Shown in pieces: positions 42,860 through 50,764 of a stretch of 64,000 nucleotides of DNA (position 1 is its first letter; each line of letters opens with the position of its first letter). The notes under the pieces are model-generated. The model had not been told where the DNA came from, did not search any database, and saw nothing but the letters and a program-made list of their open reading frames with translations. The DNA is from JABDIP01 sp965227455. GTDB taxonomy: Bacteria; Pseudomonadota; Alphaproteobacteria; DSM-16000; Inquilinaceae. The stretch covers positions 2,852,001 through 2,916,000 of the forward strand of contig OZ245752.1 of the NCBI GenBank assembly GCA_965227455.1, given 5' to 3'. The translations under genes and the position numbers were made by a program.

Positions 42860-42895
42860 GCTCGGGACCGGCGACCAGCAGGACGATGGACAGCC

Positions 42896-43300
42896 ATGGC
42901 AGACCTCTTCCGGAAACTCCGCTTGCGTGTCGTCTTTTTGGCGTTGGGGCTGGCCGCTGTCGGTCTGGGGCTCGGTGCAGAAACCGCCTCGGCGCAACGC
43001 CTGACCGCGGAGGCCGCCGCCCGGCAGGTCGCCGAGACCTATGGGGTGGAGGCGCTGCGGGTGCGGGAGGTGCGCCAGGAGGACGGCAGCCTGGCCTATG
43101 CGGTCACGGTGATGACCCCCGGCGGCGACTCCAACAATGCCTTCACCGTCACCACCCTGCTGGTCGATGCGCAGACTGGCGCCCTGATCCCCCAATTCCG
43201 GCACACGCCCACCGGCCATGAATTCTCCGACGCCCCGTCCAACGTGCCGCCCACCGAATCCGATGGCCCGGCCCTGCGCCGAGGCTTCACGCGGCCCTAA
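42896..43300 (+). CDS. Secreted PepSY-like domain protein
   Basis: This 134-residue protein has a signal peptide (residues 1-33, VVFLALGLAAVGLGLGAETASA). A single PepSY-like unit follows (LTAEAAARQVAETYGVEALRV, then strands LAYAVTVMTPGGDSNNAFTVTTLLVDAQTGALIP). PepSY units often inhibit or modulate proteases or associate with redox proteins at the membrane. It follows fdhC by 36 bp, and its last 38 bp overlap the start of the WD40-cytochrome gene, so it is probably co-transcribed with the formate genes. Confidence 0.7.
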   Translation: MADLFRKLRLRVVFLALGLAAVGLGLGAETASAQRLTAEAAARQVAETYGVEALRVREVRQEDGSLAYAVTVMTPGGDSNNAFTVTTLLVDAQTGALIPQFRHTPTGHEFSDAPSNVPPTESDGPALRRGFTRP

Positions 43301-44621
43301 CCGGCTCCTTTTGGCACTGATCGCGGGCCTGATCCTGGTCTTGGGCGCCGGGTCGGCCAGGGCCGATCTTGTCGGACATGGTGGCCCGGTGCGCGGCATC
43401 GCCGTCTCGGAGGATGGCCGGCGGGCCCTCACCGCCGGGTTCGACTACAGCGTGATCCTCTGGGACCTGGACCGGCAGGCGATCCTCCATCGCCTGGAAG
43501 GCCATGATGCGGCCGTCAACACCGTTGCCTTTGTGCCCGGCGACGATAGCGCCGTTTCCGGAAGCGACGATGGCACGCTGGCGGTCTGGGATCTGACAAC
43601 CGGAGCGCTTCGCCAACGGCTGACCGGCCACTCTGCCAAGGTGACCTCGGTAGCGGTTTCCGCCGATGGCGCGCTGGTGGCCTCCGCCAGCTGGGATCGG
43701 ACGATAAGGCTGTGGCGGCTGGACGACCTCTCCAATGCCCCGCTGGTCCTGGAACACGATGCCAGCCTCAACGGCGTCGCCTTCCTGTCCGCCGGCGCGC
43801 GCGTGGCCGCGGCCGATCGCGAGGGCGTGCTGCACATCTGGCGGGTCGCCGACGGGCGGCTGAACGGCCGCCTCGACGGGCATGATTTCGGCATCAACGC
43901 CCTCGCCGCCTCCGGCGACGGGACATTGGCGATCACCGGATCCGCCGACGAGACGGTCAGGATCTGGGATGCCGAGCGCCAGGCGGCGCTGGAGCACCTG
44001 CACGGCCATGAAGGTCCTGTCTTCGCGGTCGCCCTGTCGCGCGACGGCAGCCTGGCCGCGTCGGGCGGCGTCGATGGGCGGGTCCGGCTCTGGCGCCTGG
44101 ACAATGGCCGGGTCGAACGCCGCGACATCGATCATCAGGGGCCGGTCTGGGCGCTGGCCTTCTCGCCGGACGGGCAGCGGCTGCTCTCGGCCGGGATCGA
44201 CGACGTCGCCCGGGTCTGGGACGTCGCCCGCGGCACCGCCATCGATGGCGGTGCCACCGCCGTCCGGCCGGTGGAATCCGTCGTCGTGGATGATCCGTCC
44301 CTGCGCCGGGGTGCGGAGCTGTTCGGCACCTGCCGCGCCTGCCACACGCTGACACCCGATGGCGGCAACCGAGCCGGGCCGACCCTACACGGGCTGATCG
44401 GCCGGCCGGCCGGAAGCGTCCCCGGCTACAATTACTCACCGGCCCTTGCGGACAGCGACATCGTCTGGGACGAGGACAGCATCAGCGAGCTGTTCGCGAT
44501 TGGCCCGCACCGCCTGACACCGGGCTCGAAGATGCCCCTGCAGCGTATCCCGGATGCCTCCGATCGCACCGAGCTGGTGCGGTTCCTGCTGCGCATGGCC
44601 GGGCGCCACAAGGAAGACTGA
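43263..44621 (+). CDS. WD40 beta-propeller fused to a cytochrome c domain
   Basis: The 452-residue exported protein has a signal peptide (RLLLALIAGLILVLGAGSARA). Seven WD40 repeats follow at about residues 40-335 (each beginning near a GH or DH dipeptide and ending in (I/L/V)W(D/R)). A class I cytochrome c domain is at about 345-445, with heme motif CRACH (Cys357, Cys360, His361) and a Met ligand in PGSKMP. Seven blades would make a closed propeller. It should be a periplasmic electron carrier with a protein-docking platform, perhaps receiving electrons near the formate dehydrogenase. I use ATG 43263, inside the preceding gene; ATG 43218 would add 15 residues. Confidence 0.85.
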   Translation: MARPCAEASRGPNRLLLALIAGLILVLGAGSARADLVGHGGPVRGIAVSEDGRRALTAGFDYSVILWDLDRQAILHRLEGHDAAVNTVAFVPGDDSAVSGSDDGTLAVWDLTTGALRQRLTGHSAKVTSVAVSADGALVASASWDRTIRLWRLDDLSNAPLVLEHDASLNGVAFLSAGARVAAADREGVLHIWRVADGRLNGRLDGHDFGINALAASGDGTLAITGSADETVRIWDAERQAALEHLHGHEGPVFAVALSRDGSLAASGGVDGRVRLWRLDNGRVERRDIDHQGPVWALAFSPDGQRLLSAGIDDVARVWDVARGTAIDGGATAVRPVESVVVDDPSLRRGAELFGTCRACHTLTPDGGNRAGPTLHGLIGRPAGSVPGYNYSPALADSDIVWDEDSISELFAIGPHRLTPGSKMPLQRIPDASDRTELVRFLLRMAGRHKED

Positions 44622-44679
44622 CGATGGCCAACAGCGCCGGTTGCGATAGAATTCCCGTCGCAGACAAGGAGGTCCGCGA

Positions 44680-44805
44680 ATGAGGTCGTTTGTGTTGAGT
44701 GTGGTGGCCGCCCTGCTGATCGCCATCGCGGCAGCGTTCGTCCTGAACGGGCTCGGCTGGGATTCGGCGACGATCCACCAATCGACCGGCAATGTGAGGC
44801 TCTAG
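44680..44805 (+). CDS. 41-residue single-pass membrane protein
   Basis: An ATG at 44680 follows a perfect AAGGAGG with 7-nt spacing. The frame reads MRSFVLSVVAALLIAIAAAF, then VLNGLGWDSATIHQS and TGNVRL before TAG at 44803-44805. One hydrophobic helix (residues 4-21) and a short polar tail that would face the periplasm fit a small bitopic membrane protein. The strong ribosome site and its place between the WD40-cytochrome and tupB make it a likely real gene that automated calling may miss. Function is unknown. Confidence 0.7.
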   Translation: MRSFVLSVVAALLIAIAAAFVLNGLGWDSATIHQSTGNVRL

Positions 44806-44893
44806 GAGCCCGTGCGGTCGCCGGCCATGGATTGCCTGGAGCGATCGCTGGCGCAATCCGGTCCCCGCCCCGGAGCCGGGTACGCAATCAGAC

Positions 44894-45598
44894 ATGGGTG
44901 AAATCCTCACCGCCTTCGGCCTCGCGGTCGACCTGATCCTGTCGCTCGATCCCGTTCTTGCCGGGATCGTCGGCCGCTCCCTGGCGATCAGCCTGACCGC
45001 GGTCGGCCTGGCGGCGGCCATCGGCCTGCCCTTCGGGGCCATGGTGGCGGTGTTCCGGTTCCCCGGTCGTCGGGCGGTCATCATCCTGCTCAATGCGCTG
45101 ATGGGGCTGCCGCCGGTGGTGGTGGGGCTGATCGTCTATCTGATGCTGTCGCGCTCCGGGCCCCTGGGGGTTCTCGGCCTGCTGTTCACGCCGACGGCGA
45201 TGATCATCGCCCAATGCATCCTGGTGACGCCGATCATCGCGGCGCTCTCGCACCAGGTCACCCGGGAGCTCTATACTGAATATCGCGAGCAGCTCTGCTC
45301 GTTCGGGGCCAGCCCCTGGCGGTCGGTGCGCACGCTGCTGTGGGACAGCCGGCTGGGCCTGGTGACCGCAGTGCTGGCCGGCTTCGGCCGCGCCAGCGCG
45401 GAGGTCGGCGCGGTGCTCATCGTCGGCGGCAATATCGCCCACCACACACGGGTGATGACCACCGCCATCGCCCTGGAGACCAGCAAGGGCAATCTGGCCC
45501 TTGCCCTCGGTCTGGGCATCATTCTGATGGTGCTGTCCCTGGGAATCAGCGGTCTGGCCGTCATCATCGGCGACCGCGCCGCCCGGCATCATCGCTAG
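44894..45598 (+). CDS. tupB: Tungstate ABC transporter permease
   Basis: The 234-residue inner-membrane permease has five or six TM segments. It carries the motifs typical of TupB/WtpB-type subunits: LNALMGLPPVVVGLIVYL, SRSGPLGVLG, FTPTAMIIAQ and the EAA-like loop EQLCSFGASPWRSVRTLLW, with GFGRASAEVGAVLIVGGN. Together with TupA and TupC it would import tungstate. It lies about 17 kb away from tupA/tupC, on the other strand, at the far end of the formate dehydrogenase genes. It follows the 41-residue ORF by 88 bp. A molybdate permease is less likely on motif grounds. Confidence 0.85.
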   Translation: MGEILTAFGLAVDLILSLDPVLAGIVGRSLAISLTAVGLAAAIGLPFGAMVAVFRFPGRRAVIILLNALMGLPPVVVGLIVYLMLSRSGPLGVLGLLFTPTAMIIAQCILVTPIIAALSHQVTRELYTEYREQLCSFGASPWRSVRTLLWDSRLGLVTAVLAGFGRASAEVGAVLIVGGNIAHHTRVMTTAIALETSKGNLALALGLGIILMVLSLGISGLAVIIGDRAARHHR

Positions 45599-45613
45599 GG
45601 GTCTGCTGCCTCC

Positions 45614-45629
45614 TGTGAGCGCGATCACA
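45614..45629. promoter_or_regulatory. CRP-type binding site
   Basis: TGTGA-GCGCGA-TCACA is a perfect two-half-site match to the CRP/CAP consensus (TGTGA-N6-TCACA). It lies 93 bp before the start of the secreted FHA-like gene and 16 bp after tupB. Alphaproteobacteria have CRP/Clr-type regulators with this specificity. The activity is inferred. Confidence 0.6.
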
Positions 45630-45721
45630 GCGCAGGCCGGAACCTGTGCCTATCCTGTGATGGCCGCATTGCACACTGACAAAAATCCTGGTGGGGCCTT
45701 GAAACCCGTACGAGGCCAAAG

Positions 45722-46717
45722 ATGTACACGACCCGATCCGAACGGACCCTCCGAGGCGCCGCCGCGACCCGCATCCTGACCGGTCTGTCCACCCTGCTGC
45801 TGACCGCGATGCTGCCTGCCGCCGCGCAGGCTCAGACCCTGAATCCCAATGTCCGGCTCACCGAGCCGGTCACCATTGCCCAGCCGACGCTGCGCCTGGC
45901 CAATCCGACGGTGAGCATCCGGCCGCTGACGGTCCAACCGACCCTGCCGACCATCGATACCGGGCGGATTGCGCCAAACGCCATTGCGCCGGAGACCGCC
46001 ATCACGGCTCGCCCCCAGCTGGGTGCCGTGACCGCAGCCGCCGCCGGGCTTGGCCGCCTGGTGGCGCCGGGCAGTGCGGAGTCTAGCGTGGTCGTTGCCC
46101 GGATCGGCAGCGCCGCACAGGCCGACATTCCGACCCTGACGGCGGATTTCGACGGCGACGGGCTGATCAATTTCGAGATCGCGCCCGGCATCGTCGAGTT
46201 GGCGCCGTCGGGAGCGGATCGCGGCACCGTGGGCGGGCTGGTCGGACAGCATGTCAGCATGGCCGCCGGCACCGCGGATCGGGTGCTGGACGGGGTGATC
46301 AATGTCGAGGGCGTGGTCCGGGCGACCACGTTCGAAGTCTCCGAAGGCACCGTCGTTCTCGGGGGGTTCGATCCGTCCGGCAGGACCGGACCGAACGACG
46401 ATGCCGGGCGCATTCCCGATCCGGGGCGCAGCGACGACCGCGCCGGGACCGGCGATACCGGCAATGATCACGATCCGACCCTTCCCGGCTGCCTGACGCA
46501 TTTCTGCGATCGCGAAGATCCGCTGCCGGGGCCCGACAACGGACCGAACCCCGACGGCCCCTTCAACTTCTCAGGCCATCTGAGGCCGATGCCGACGAGT
46601 GCCGATTTCCAGAGCGAGCCCGGCGATCTGATCGACGTGTCCATCATGCTGCCGCTGAGAGGCCGCGAACGGGAAGGCGATCAGTTCTCCAACTATGGCA
46701 ACGAAGAGATCTGGTAG
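45722..46717 (+). CDS. Secreted protein related to part of the TpsA haemagglutinin domain
   Basis: The 331-residue protein has a signal peptide (residues about 17-37, LSTLLLTAMLPAAAQAQ) and a Pro/Thr/Leu-rich segment. Residues about 109-225 align with residues about 203-308 of the TpsA at the left of this window: GL--LVAPG, VxRxG, DFDGDGLINFEIA against DFAGDGLLSFEIA, VLDGVINVEGVVRA against VVDNVINMSGVIRA, and G-VVLGG against GQVILSGG. The NPNG secretion motif is missing. The C-terminal third is acidic, with a short Cys pair (GCLTHFCDRED). It may be a remnant or a small derived surface protein. A CRP-type site lies upstream; hemN converges 18 bp downstream. Confidence 0.65.
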   Translation: MYTTRSERTLRGAAATRILTGLSTLLLTAMLPAAAQAQTLNPNVRLTEPVTIAQPTLRLANPTVSIRPLTVQPTLPTIDTGRIAPNAIAPETAITARPQLGAVTAAAAGLGRLVAPGSAESSVVVARIGSAAQADIPTLTADFDGDGLINFEIAPGIVELAPSGADRGTVGGLVGQHVSMAAGTADRVLDGVINVEGVVRATTFEVSEGTVVLGGFDPSGRTGPNDDAGRIPDPGRSDDRAGTGDTGNDHDPTLPGCLTHFCDREDPLPGPDNGPNPDGPFNFSGHLRPMPTSADFQSEPGDLIDVSIMLPLRGREREGDQFSNYGNEEIW

Positions 46718-46735
46718 TCCCGCGGGGTTCGCGCC

Positions 46736-48085
46736 TTACACCGCGCGGGCATGCCGGCCGCCGGACGGATCGAGATAGACGTCGAACACCGCCGCCACGC
46801 AGCGCAACAGGGGCCTTGCCTCCTCCGGCACCGTGATCACCAGCCCGTCGCAGGCGACGAGGCCGTCCCGGGCAAACGCCTGCAGCTGCGCCAGCTCAGG
46901 CGCGAACCGGGACACCGGCACCGCCGACGCGGTGCACAGCGCACCGAGATCGACGCTCAGATCGCACATCAGACGCTCGATCACGGCCGCCCGGATCCGG
47001 TCGTCTGCGCTCAGCCTGATGCCGCGCTGGATAGCGAACCGGCCGGCCTCGATGGCTTCGCGATAGCTGTGCATGGGCGCGGCGTTCTGGACATATCCCT
47101 CCGGCATGGCGCCGATGGCCGACGGCCCGAAACCGATCAGGGCGGGTGATCGGTCCACCGTATAGCCCTGGAAATTCCGCCGCAGCCGCCCTGTCGCGGC
47201 GGCCCTGGCCAGCGGATCGGCCGGCCGCGCGAAATGGTCGAGGCCGATGCGCACATAGCCCGCCAACTGCAGCGCCGCCGCCGCGGCTTCCGCCTGGGCC
47301 AGCCGCGCTTCTCCATCGGGCAGCGTCGCTTCCGGGATCAGCCGCTGATGAGGCTTCATGCCCGGCACATGGGCGTAGCCGAACAGCGCGATGCGGTCCG
47401 GCTCCATCGACAGTGCCGCCGCGACGGTCCGGTCGATACCGGAGACAGACTGGTACGGCAGCCCGTACATGAGATCGATATTGAGGGCCCGGATCCCGGC
47501 CGCCCGCAACCGCCCGGCAACCTGGGCCGTCTCGTCCAGAGTCTGGATCCGGTTGATCGCCTTCTGCACGGCCGGATTGATGTCCTGAAGGCCGATGCTG
47601 GCGCGGGTCACGCCGATCGCCGCCAGGGCATCGATCGCATGAGGCTCCAGCCCGCGCGGATCGATCTCCACCGCAAACTCCGCATCCGCTGCCAAGGCAA
47701 AACGCCGATGCAGCTTGCGGCCAAGCCGGAGAATGTCGCCTGCGGTCAGGATGGTCGGCGATCCGCCGCCCCAATGCAGATGGCTGACCGGCTGCCCCTC
47801 GCCCAGCCGGTCAACGACAAGGTCGATCTCCCGCAGCAGCAGCCCGAGATAGTCGGAAACCGGGCTATACCGCCGTACGATCTTGGTGTGACAGCCGCAG
47901 AACCAGCACAGGCTGTCGCAGAAGGGCACATGCAGGTACAGCGACAGCGGCATGGCGGCCGGCAGGCCTTCCAGCCAGCGCGCGTAGATATCGGCCGTGA
48001 CCGACCCGTCGAAATGGGGCGCCGTCGGATAGCTGGTGTAGCGCGGAACACGGCGGTCGTACCGCTCGAGGAGTCGGTTATCCAT
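46736..48085 (-). CDS. hemN: Oxygen-independent coproporphyrinogen III oxidase
   Basis: This radical-SAM enzyme (449 residues) converts coproporphyrinogen III to protoporphyrinogen IX in heme synthesis without oxygen. VPRYTSYPTAPHF at the N-terminus, the cluster motif HVPFCDSLCWFCGC (CxxxCxxC plus a fourth Cys typical of HemN), HWGGGSPT and INLDLMYGLPYQ-type motifs are all present. I chose ATG 48085 over 48133 because the homology begins right after it and because an FNR-type box (48120-48133) would otherwise lie in the coding sequence. Anaerobic induction is thus likely. Confidence 0.92.
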   Translation of the reverse strand: MDNRLLERYDRRVPRYTSYPTAPHFDGSVTADIYARWLEGLPAAMPLSLYLHVPFCDSLCWFCGCHTKIVRRYSPVSDYLGLLLREIDLVVDRLGEGQPVSHLHWGGGSPTILTAGDILRLGRKLHRRFALAADAEFAVEIDPRGLEPHAIDALAAIGVTRASIGLQDINPAVQKAINRIQTLDETAQVAGRLRAAGIRALNIDLMYGLPYQSVSGIDRTVAAALSMEPDRIALFGYAHVPGMKPHQRLIPEATLPDGEARLAQAEAAAAALQLAGYVRIGLDHFARPADPLARAAATGRLRRNFQGYTVDRSPALIGFGPSAIGAMPEGYVQNAAPMHSYREAIEAGRFAIQRGIRLSADDRIRAAVIERLMCDLSVDLGALCTASAVPVSRFAPELAQLQAFARDGLVACDGLVITVPEEARPLLRCVAAVFDVYLDPSGGRHARAV

Positions 48086-48119
48086 GGCGCGACTAGAGCC
48101 GACCGCTAGTGCCGTCGCC

Positions 48120-48133
48120 ATGACATGCGTCAA
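48120..48133 (-). promoter_or_regulatory. FNR/FixK-type box upstream of hemN
   Basis: On the minus strand the sequence TTGAC-GCAT-GTCAT lies 35 bp before the hemN ATG. It matches the alphaproteobacterial FnrL/FixK pattern TTGAY-N4-RTCAA with one mismatch at the last base. hemN is a classic FNR-controlled gene. Confidence 0.6.
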
Positions 48134-48223
48134 ACGCCGCCGCGATGCCCGGGCGGACGAATCGGCCTATGATTCTGAACCCGGCAGGCCGCCTTGCGCC
48201 TTGCCCGCAGAATGGATCGACCG

Positions 48224-48667
48224 ATGAAATTACTGTTTGCCGCCTTCGCGATGCTGGGAGGCGCGGTGTTGCCGCTGCAGGCCCTGATCAATGCCCGGCT
48301 GGGCGGTTCGATGAACGGCCCGATCTGGGCCGCTACCATCTCTTTTGCAGTCGGCACGATCGGGCTCCTCGGCTTTCTGCTGCTGCAGCGGGCGCCGTTT
48401 CCGAGCCCGGCCCAGGCGGCGTCGGTTCCCGCATGGGCCTGGCTCGGCGGGCTGCTCGGCGCCTTCTACGTGGCCGCGGCAACCACCACCGTCCCCAAGC
48501 TGGGCGCGGCCGCCCTGATTTCCCTGGTGATCCTGGGACAGATGACGGCGTCTCTGCTGCTCGATCATTTCGGTGTGCTGTCGGCCGGCCAGGCGATCAC
48601 CCCGTTGCGGGCTCTCGGCGGGCTGATGCTGGTCGGCGGCGCGATGCTGATCGTCTGGAGCCGTTAG
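48224..48667 (+). CDS. DMT-type inner-membrane protein of the YdcZ family
   Basis: The 147-residue protein has five hydrophobic segments and the family pattern: LQALINARLGG in the first loop, a second helix after GGSMNGPIWAA, WAWLGGLLGAFYVAAAT, and GAAALISLVILGQMTASLLLDHFG. YdcZ (DUF606) proteins are half-size relatives of drug/metabolite transporters that probably work as dimers; the substrate is unknown. I use ATG 48224 (MKLLFAAF); ATG 48212 or 48194 would add 4 or 10 residues. It diverges from hemN, so the FNR-type box lies near its promoter as well. Confidence 0.82.
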   Translation: MKLLFAAFAMLGGAVLPLQALINARLGGSMNGPIWAATISFAVGTIGLLGFLLLQRAPFPSPAQAASVPAWAWLGGLLGAFYVAAATTTVPKLGAAALISLVILGQMTASLLLDHFGVLSAGQAITPLRALGGLMLVGGAMLIVWSR

Positions 48668-48698
48668 GGCTGCCCGAGAGCAGCGCCAGCGGGCCCGG

Positions 48699-49331
48699 CT
48701 AATCTCGGTGATGGTGCGGCGCTTCGAGCCCTTCGGCGGCTTGGGAGTCCATTTCAGGCATGGGGCGGCCGGCGACGTACTCAAGAGCGCCGGGGTGAAG
48801 GGTCAGCGCACCGCCCGCTTTCGCCATCGCTAGCCCGCCGCCGGAATCGGGACCTATCGCCCCGTCAACGGTCCGGGAGACCAGATAGGCATGGGCGGCC
48901 GGCACGCCCGCGAGGCAGACCAGGACATGGGTCTCAAAGCCGAACAGCCCCTTCAGCGGGACGCCGCCCAGATCGGCATAGGGCGTTCGGCCGGATGCCA
49001 TCGCCGCCCCGGCCGACCAGGGCAGCACGGCGAAGTCCATCTGATCGGTCGCGATGAGGCTGGCCAGCCGCTGCGCCGTCGGGGCGCGGCTGACCCGTGC
49101 GCGGCTCTCCGGGAGATCCCGCCCCAGAATCTCCGCCACATGCCGGGCGAGCCGGTACCCTTCCGGATCGTCCCGGCTGCTGCCGATGAGCAGGACCCGG
49201 CGGCGATACACCACCCATTGCTCATAGGGCGTGTGCGCCGCGGTGAATAGCGCCGCCCCGGCCGCGATGCCCAGCCGGATCATCGACCTCCTGTCAACGG
49301 TCGGCGCCCGATCGTGCGTATCGGCGATCAT
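48699..49331 (-). CDS. Short TAXI-like periplasmic binding protein
   Basis: This 210-residue protein has a twin-arginine-type leader (DRRSMIRLGIAAGAALF). Its sequence resembles the first two thirds of TAXI-type TRAP binding proteins (RVLLIGSSRDDPEGYRLA, TDQMDFAVLPWSAGAAM, PLKGLFGFETHVLVCL). Typical members have about 320 residues, so the second lobe appears shortened; no frameshift is obvious. No TRAP membrane subunits are nearby. The start overlaps the formamidase stop as ATGA, so it is co-translated with that exported enzyme and may bind or sense its substrate or product. Confidence 0.65.
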   Translation of the reverse strand: MIADTHDRAPTVDRRSMIRLGIAAGAALFTAAHTPYEQWVVYRRRVLLIGSSRDDPEGYRLARHVAEILGRDLPESRARVSRAPTAQRLASLIATDQMDFAVLPWSAGAAMASGRTPYADLGGVPLKGLFGFETHVLVCLAGVPAAHAYLVSRTVDGAIGPDSGGGLAMAKAGGALTLHPGALEYVAGRPMPEMDSQAAEGLEAPHHHRD

Positions 49332-50584
49332 TGGTCAACGAAGACGTCGAGCGGCAGGACGGCTGAGACCGTGTAGTTGGGCACATCCACCACCTGGCCC
49401 ACGCGCAGGTCCACCGCGACGCTTGCCAGCACATAGGCCTGTTCCCGGGTAAGGCCGTGCTCGCGCACGATGTAGTCGATCATATCGATCAGGGCATTTC
49501 GCGCCGCCAGGGTCAGATCTTCCGACAGGTTCTCCAGAGCGGTGATCTCCGCGGCGTCGATGTAGCTGAGGAAGGGCGGGATCTCGCCGGCAGCCTTCAG
49601 CGGAAAGCCGACGGTGGCGTAGAAGGCATTCGGCGCGATGTCTTTCAACTGGTCGCCGCCCTCGAATTGCGGCGAGGTGATCACCGATCCCTGCCCCTTG
49701 CGCAGCTCGGTCACGACGGTCACGGTCGCGCCCATCTCGATGGCCGTGCCGGAGACTTCGCCGTCCCCCTGGGCGTAGTGCACGTCGCCGACAAACAATC
49801 CGCAGCCATCGATGAAGCAGGGCAGCAGCAAGGTAGTGCCGATCTGCATCTGCTTCACATCCATGTTGCCGCCATTCTCCCGCGGCGGGATGGTGCGCAG
49901 GCATTCATCCTTGTGGCTGCCGTTCGGCCCGCAGATATCCGCCGGGATCGCCCCGACCGGCTGTGGCGGCAGGGCGATGCCGCCGACCGCACCAAGCGCG
50001 TTTTCCCGGGCCAGCCAGGACGTCGTCTCCGGGCCGCCGGGCAGCACGCCCACCGATCCCATGAAGCCGGCGAACGGGATGCGCACGCCGGGCATGCCGT
50101 CGGATGTCGCGGCCTGGCGGGACAGGCGCCAGTTCACGACATAGGGGTCCGGATAGAGGTCGCGCAGGAACCCGAAGCCTGGAACGATGACCGTGTAGCC
50201 GTACTGGTCCGGCTCGATATCGACCAGGGTCACCGCCAGCACGTCGCCGCGCTCCGCCCCGTTGATCGAGACCGGTCCGGTCATCGGGTGTACGAGGTTG
50301 AGGTCGAGCGCGGTTACGTCGTCGACGGTGGACTCGAGGTCCAGTCCGCTGTCGAGCGCGTCCCGGGTCTCGAAGACGATGTAGTCACCCGGATCGGCCT
50401 GCGCGACGGAGCCGATCTGGGGATGGTAGCGATTGAAGCAGTTCGGATCGTCGATGCAGAAATCACCGGTCTTGTCGAGCCGGACTATCGTCTGCCAGGT
50501 TACATCCGTGGTGTCCGCGGATGCCGTCGAGACCGCGCCCAGCAGGATGGCCGAAACAAGATATGAAAACCGAACGCACGCCAT
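49328..50584 (-). CDS. Exported acetamidase/formamidase family protein
   Basis: The 418-residue FmdA_AmdA-type protein has a signal peptide (residues 1-23, YLVSAILLGAVSTASA). Family motifs are VHPMTGPVSINGAERGDVLAV, GSVGVLPGGPETTSW, NGGNMDVKQMQIGTTLLLP, GDVHYAQGDGEVSGTAIEM and YVLASVAVDLRVGQVVD. Members hydrolyse formamide or acetamide to the acid and ammonia. Most are cytoplasmic, so the signal peptide is notable. If it acts on formamide, formate would be released in the periplasm, where the Tat-exported formate dehydrogenase of this window works. It is followed at once by the TAXI-like gene. Confidence 0.88.
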   Translation of the reverse strand: MACVRFSYLVSAILLGAVSTASADTTDVTWQTIVRLDKTGDFCIDDPNCFNRYHPQIGSVAQADPGDYIVFETRDALDSGLDLESTVDDVTALDLNLVHPMTGPVSINGAERGDVLAVTLVDIEPDQYGYTVIVPGFGFLRDLYPDPYVVNWRLSRQAATSDGMPGVRIPFAGFMGSVGVLPGGPETTSWLARENALGAVGGIALPPQPVGAIPADICGPNGSHKDECLRTIPPRENGGNMDVKQMQIGTTLLLPCFIDGCGLFVGDVHYAQGDGEVSGTAIEMGATVTVVTELRKGQGSVITSPQFEGGDQLKDIAPNAFYATVGFPLKAAGEIPPFLSYIDAAEITALENLSEDLTLAARNALIDMIDYIVREHGLTREQAYVLASVAVDLRVGQVVDVPNYTVSAVLPLDVFVDQ

Positions 50585-50764
50585 GACGCCCCTCCCCAGC
50601 TAGGGTCCGCCAGACGCCGTTTGCGGCCCAGCCGGACCGATTGATTGATTGGTGCGCAGAACCGCGCATGTCCGATGATGCCCGGTCCCGGGGCTCGGCT
50701 CAATCCCGACCGGCGATCCGACGCATGCGCGGGCAACAATGTTTCGGGCGCTGTGGGGCCAGTC

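Noticed and set aside
49328..49331. Shared base run between formamidase stop and TAXI-like start as a frameshift joining two parts of one gene
   Set aside because: The two proteins belong to unrelated families, each with its own export signal; the overlap is a normal ATGA coupling.
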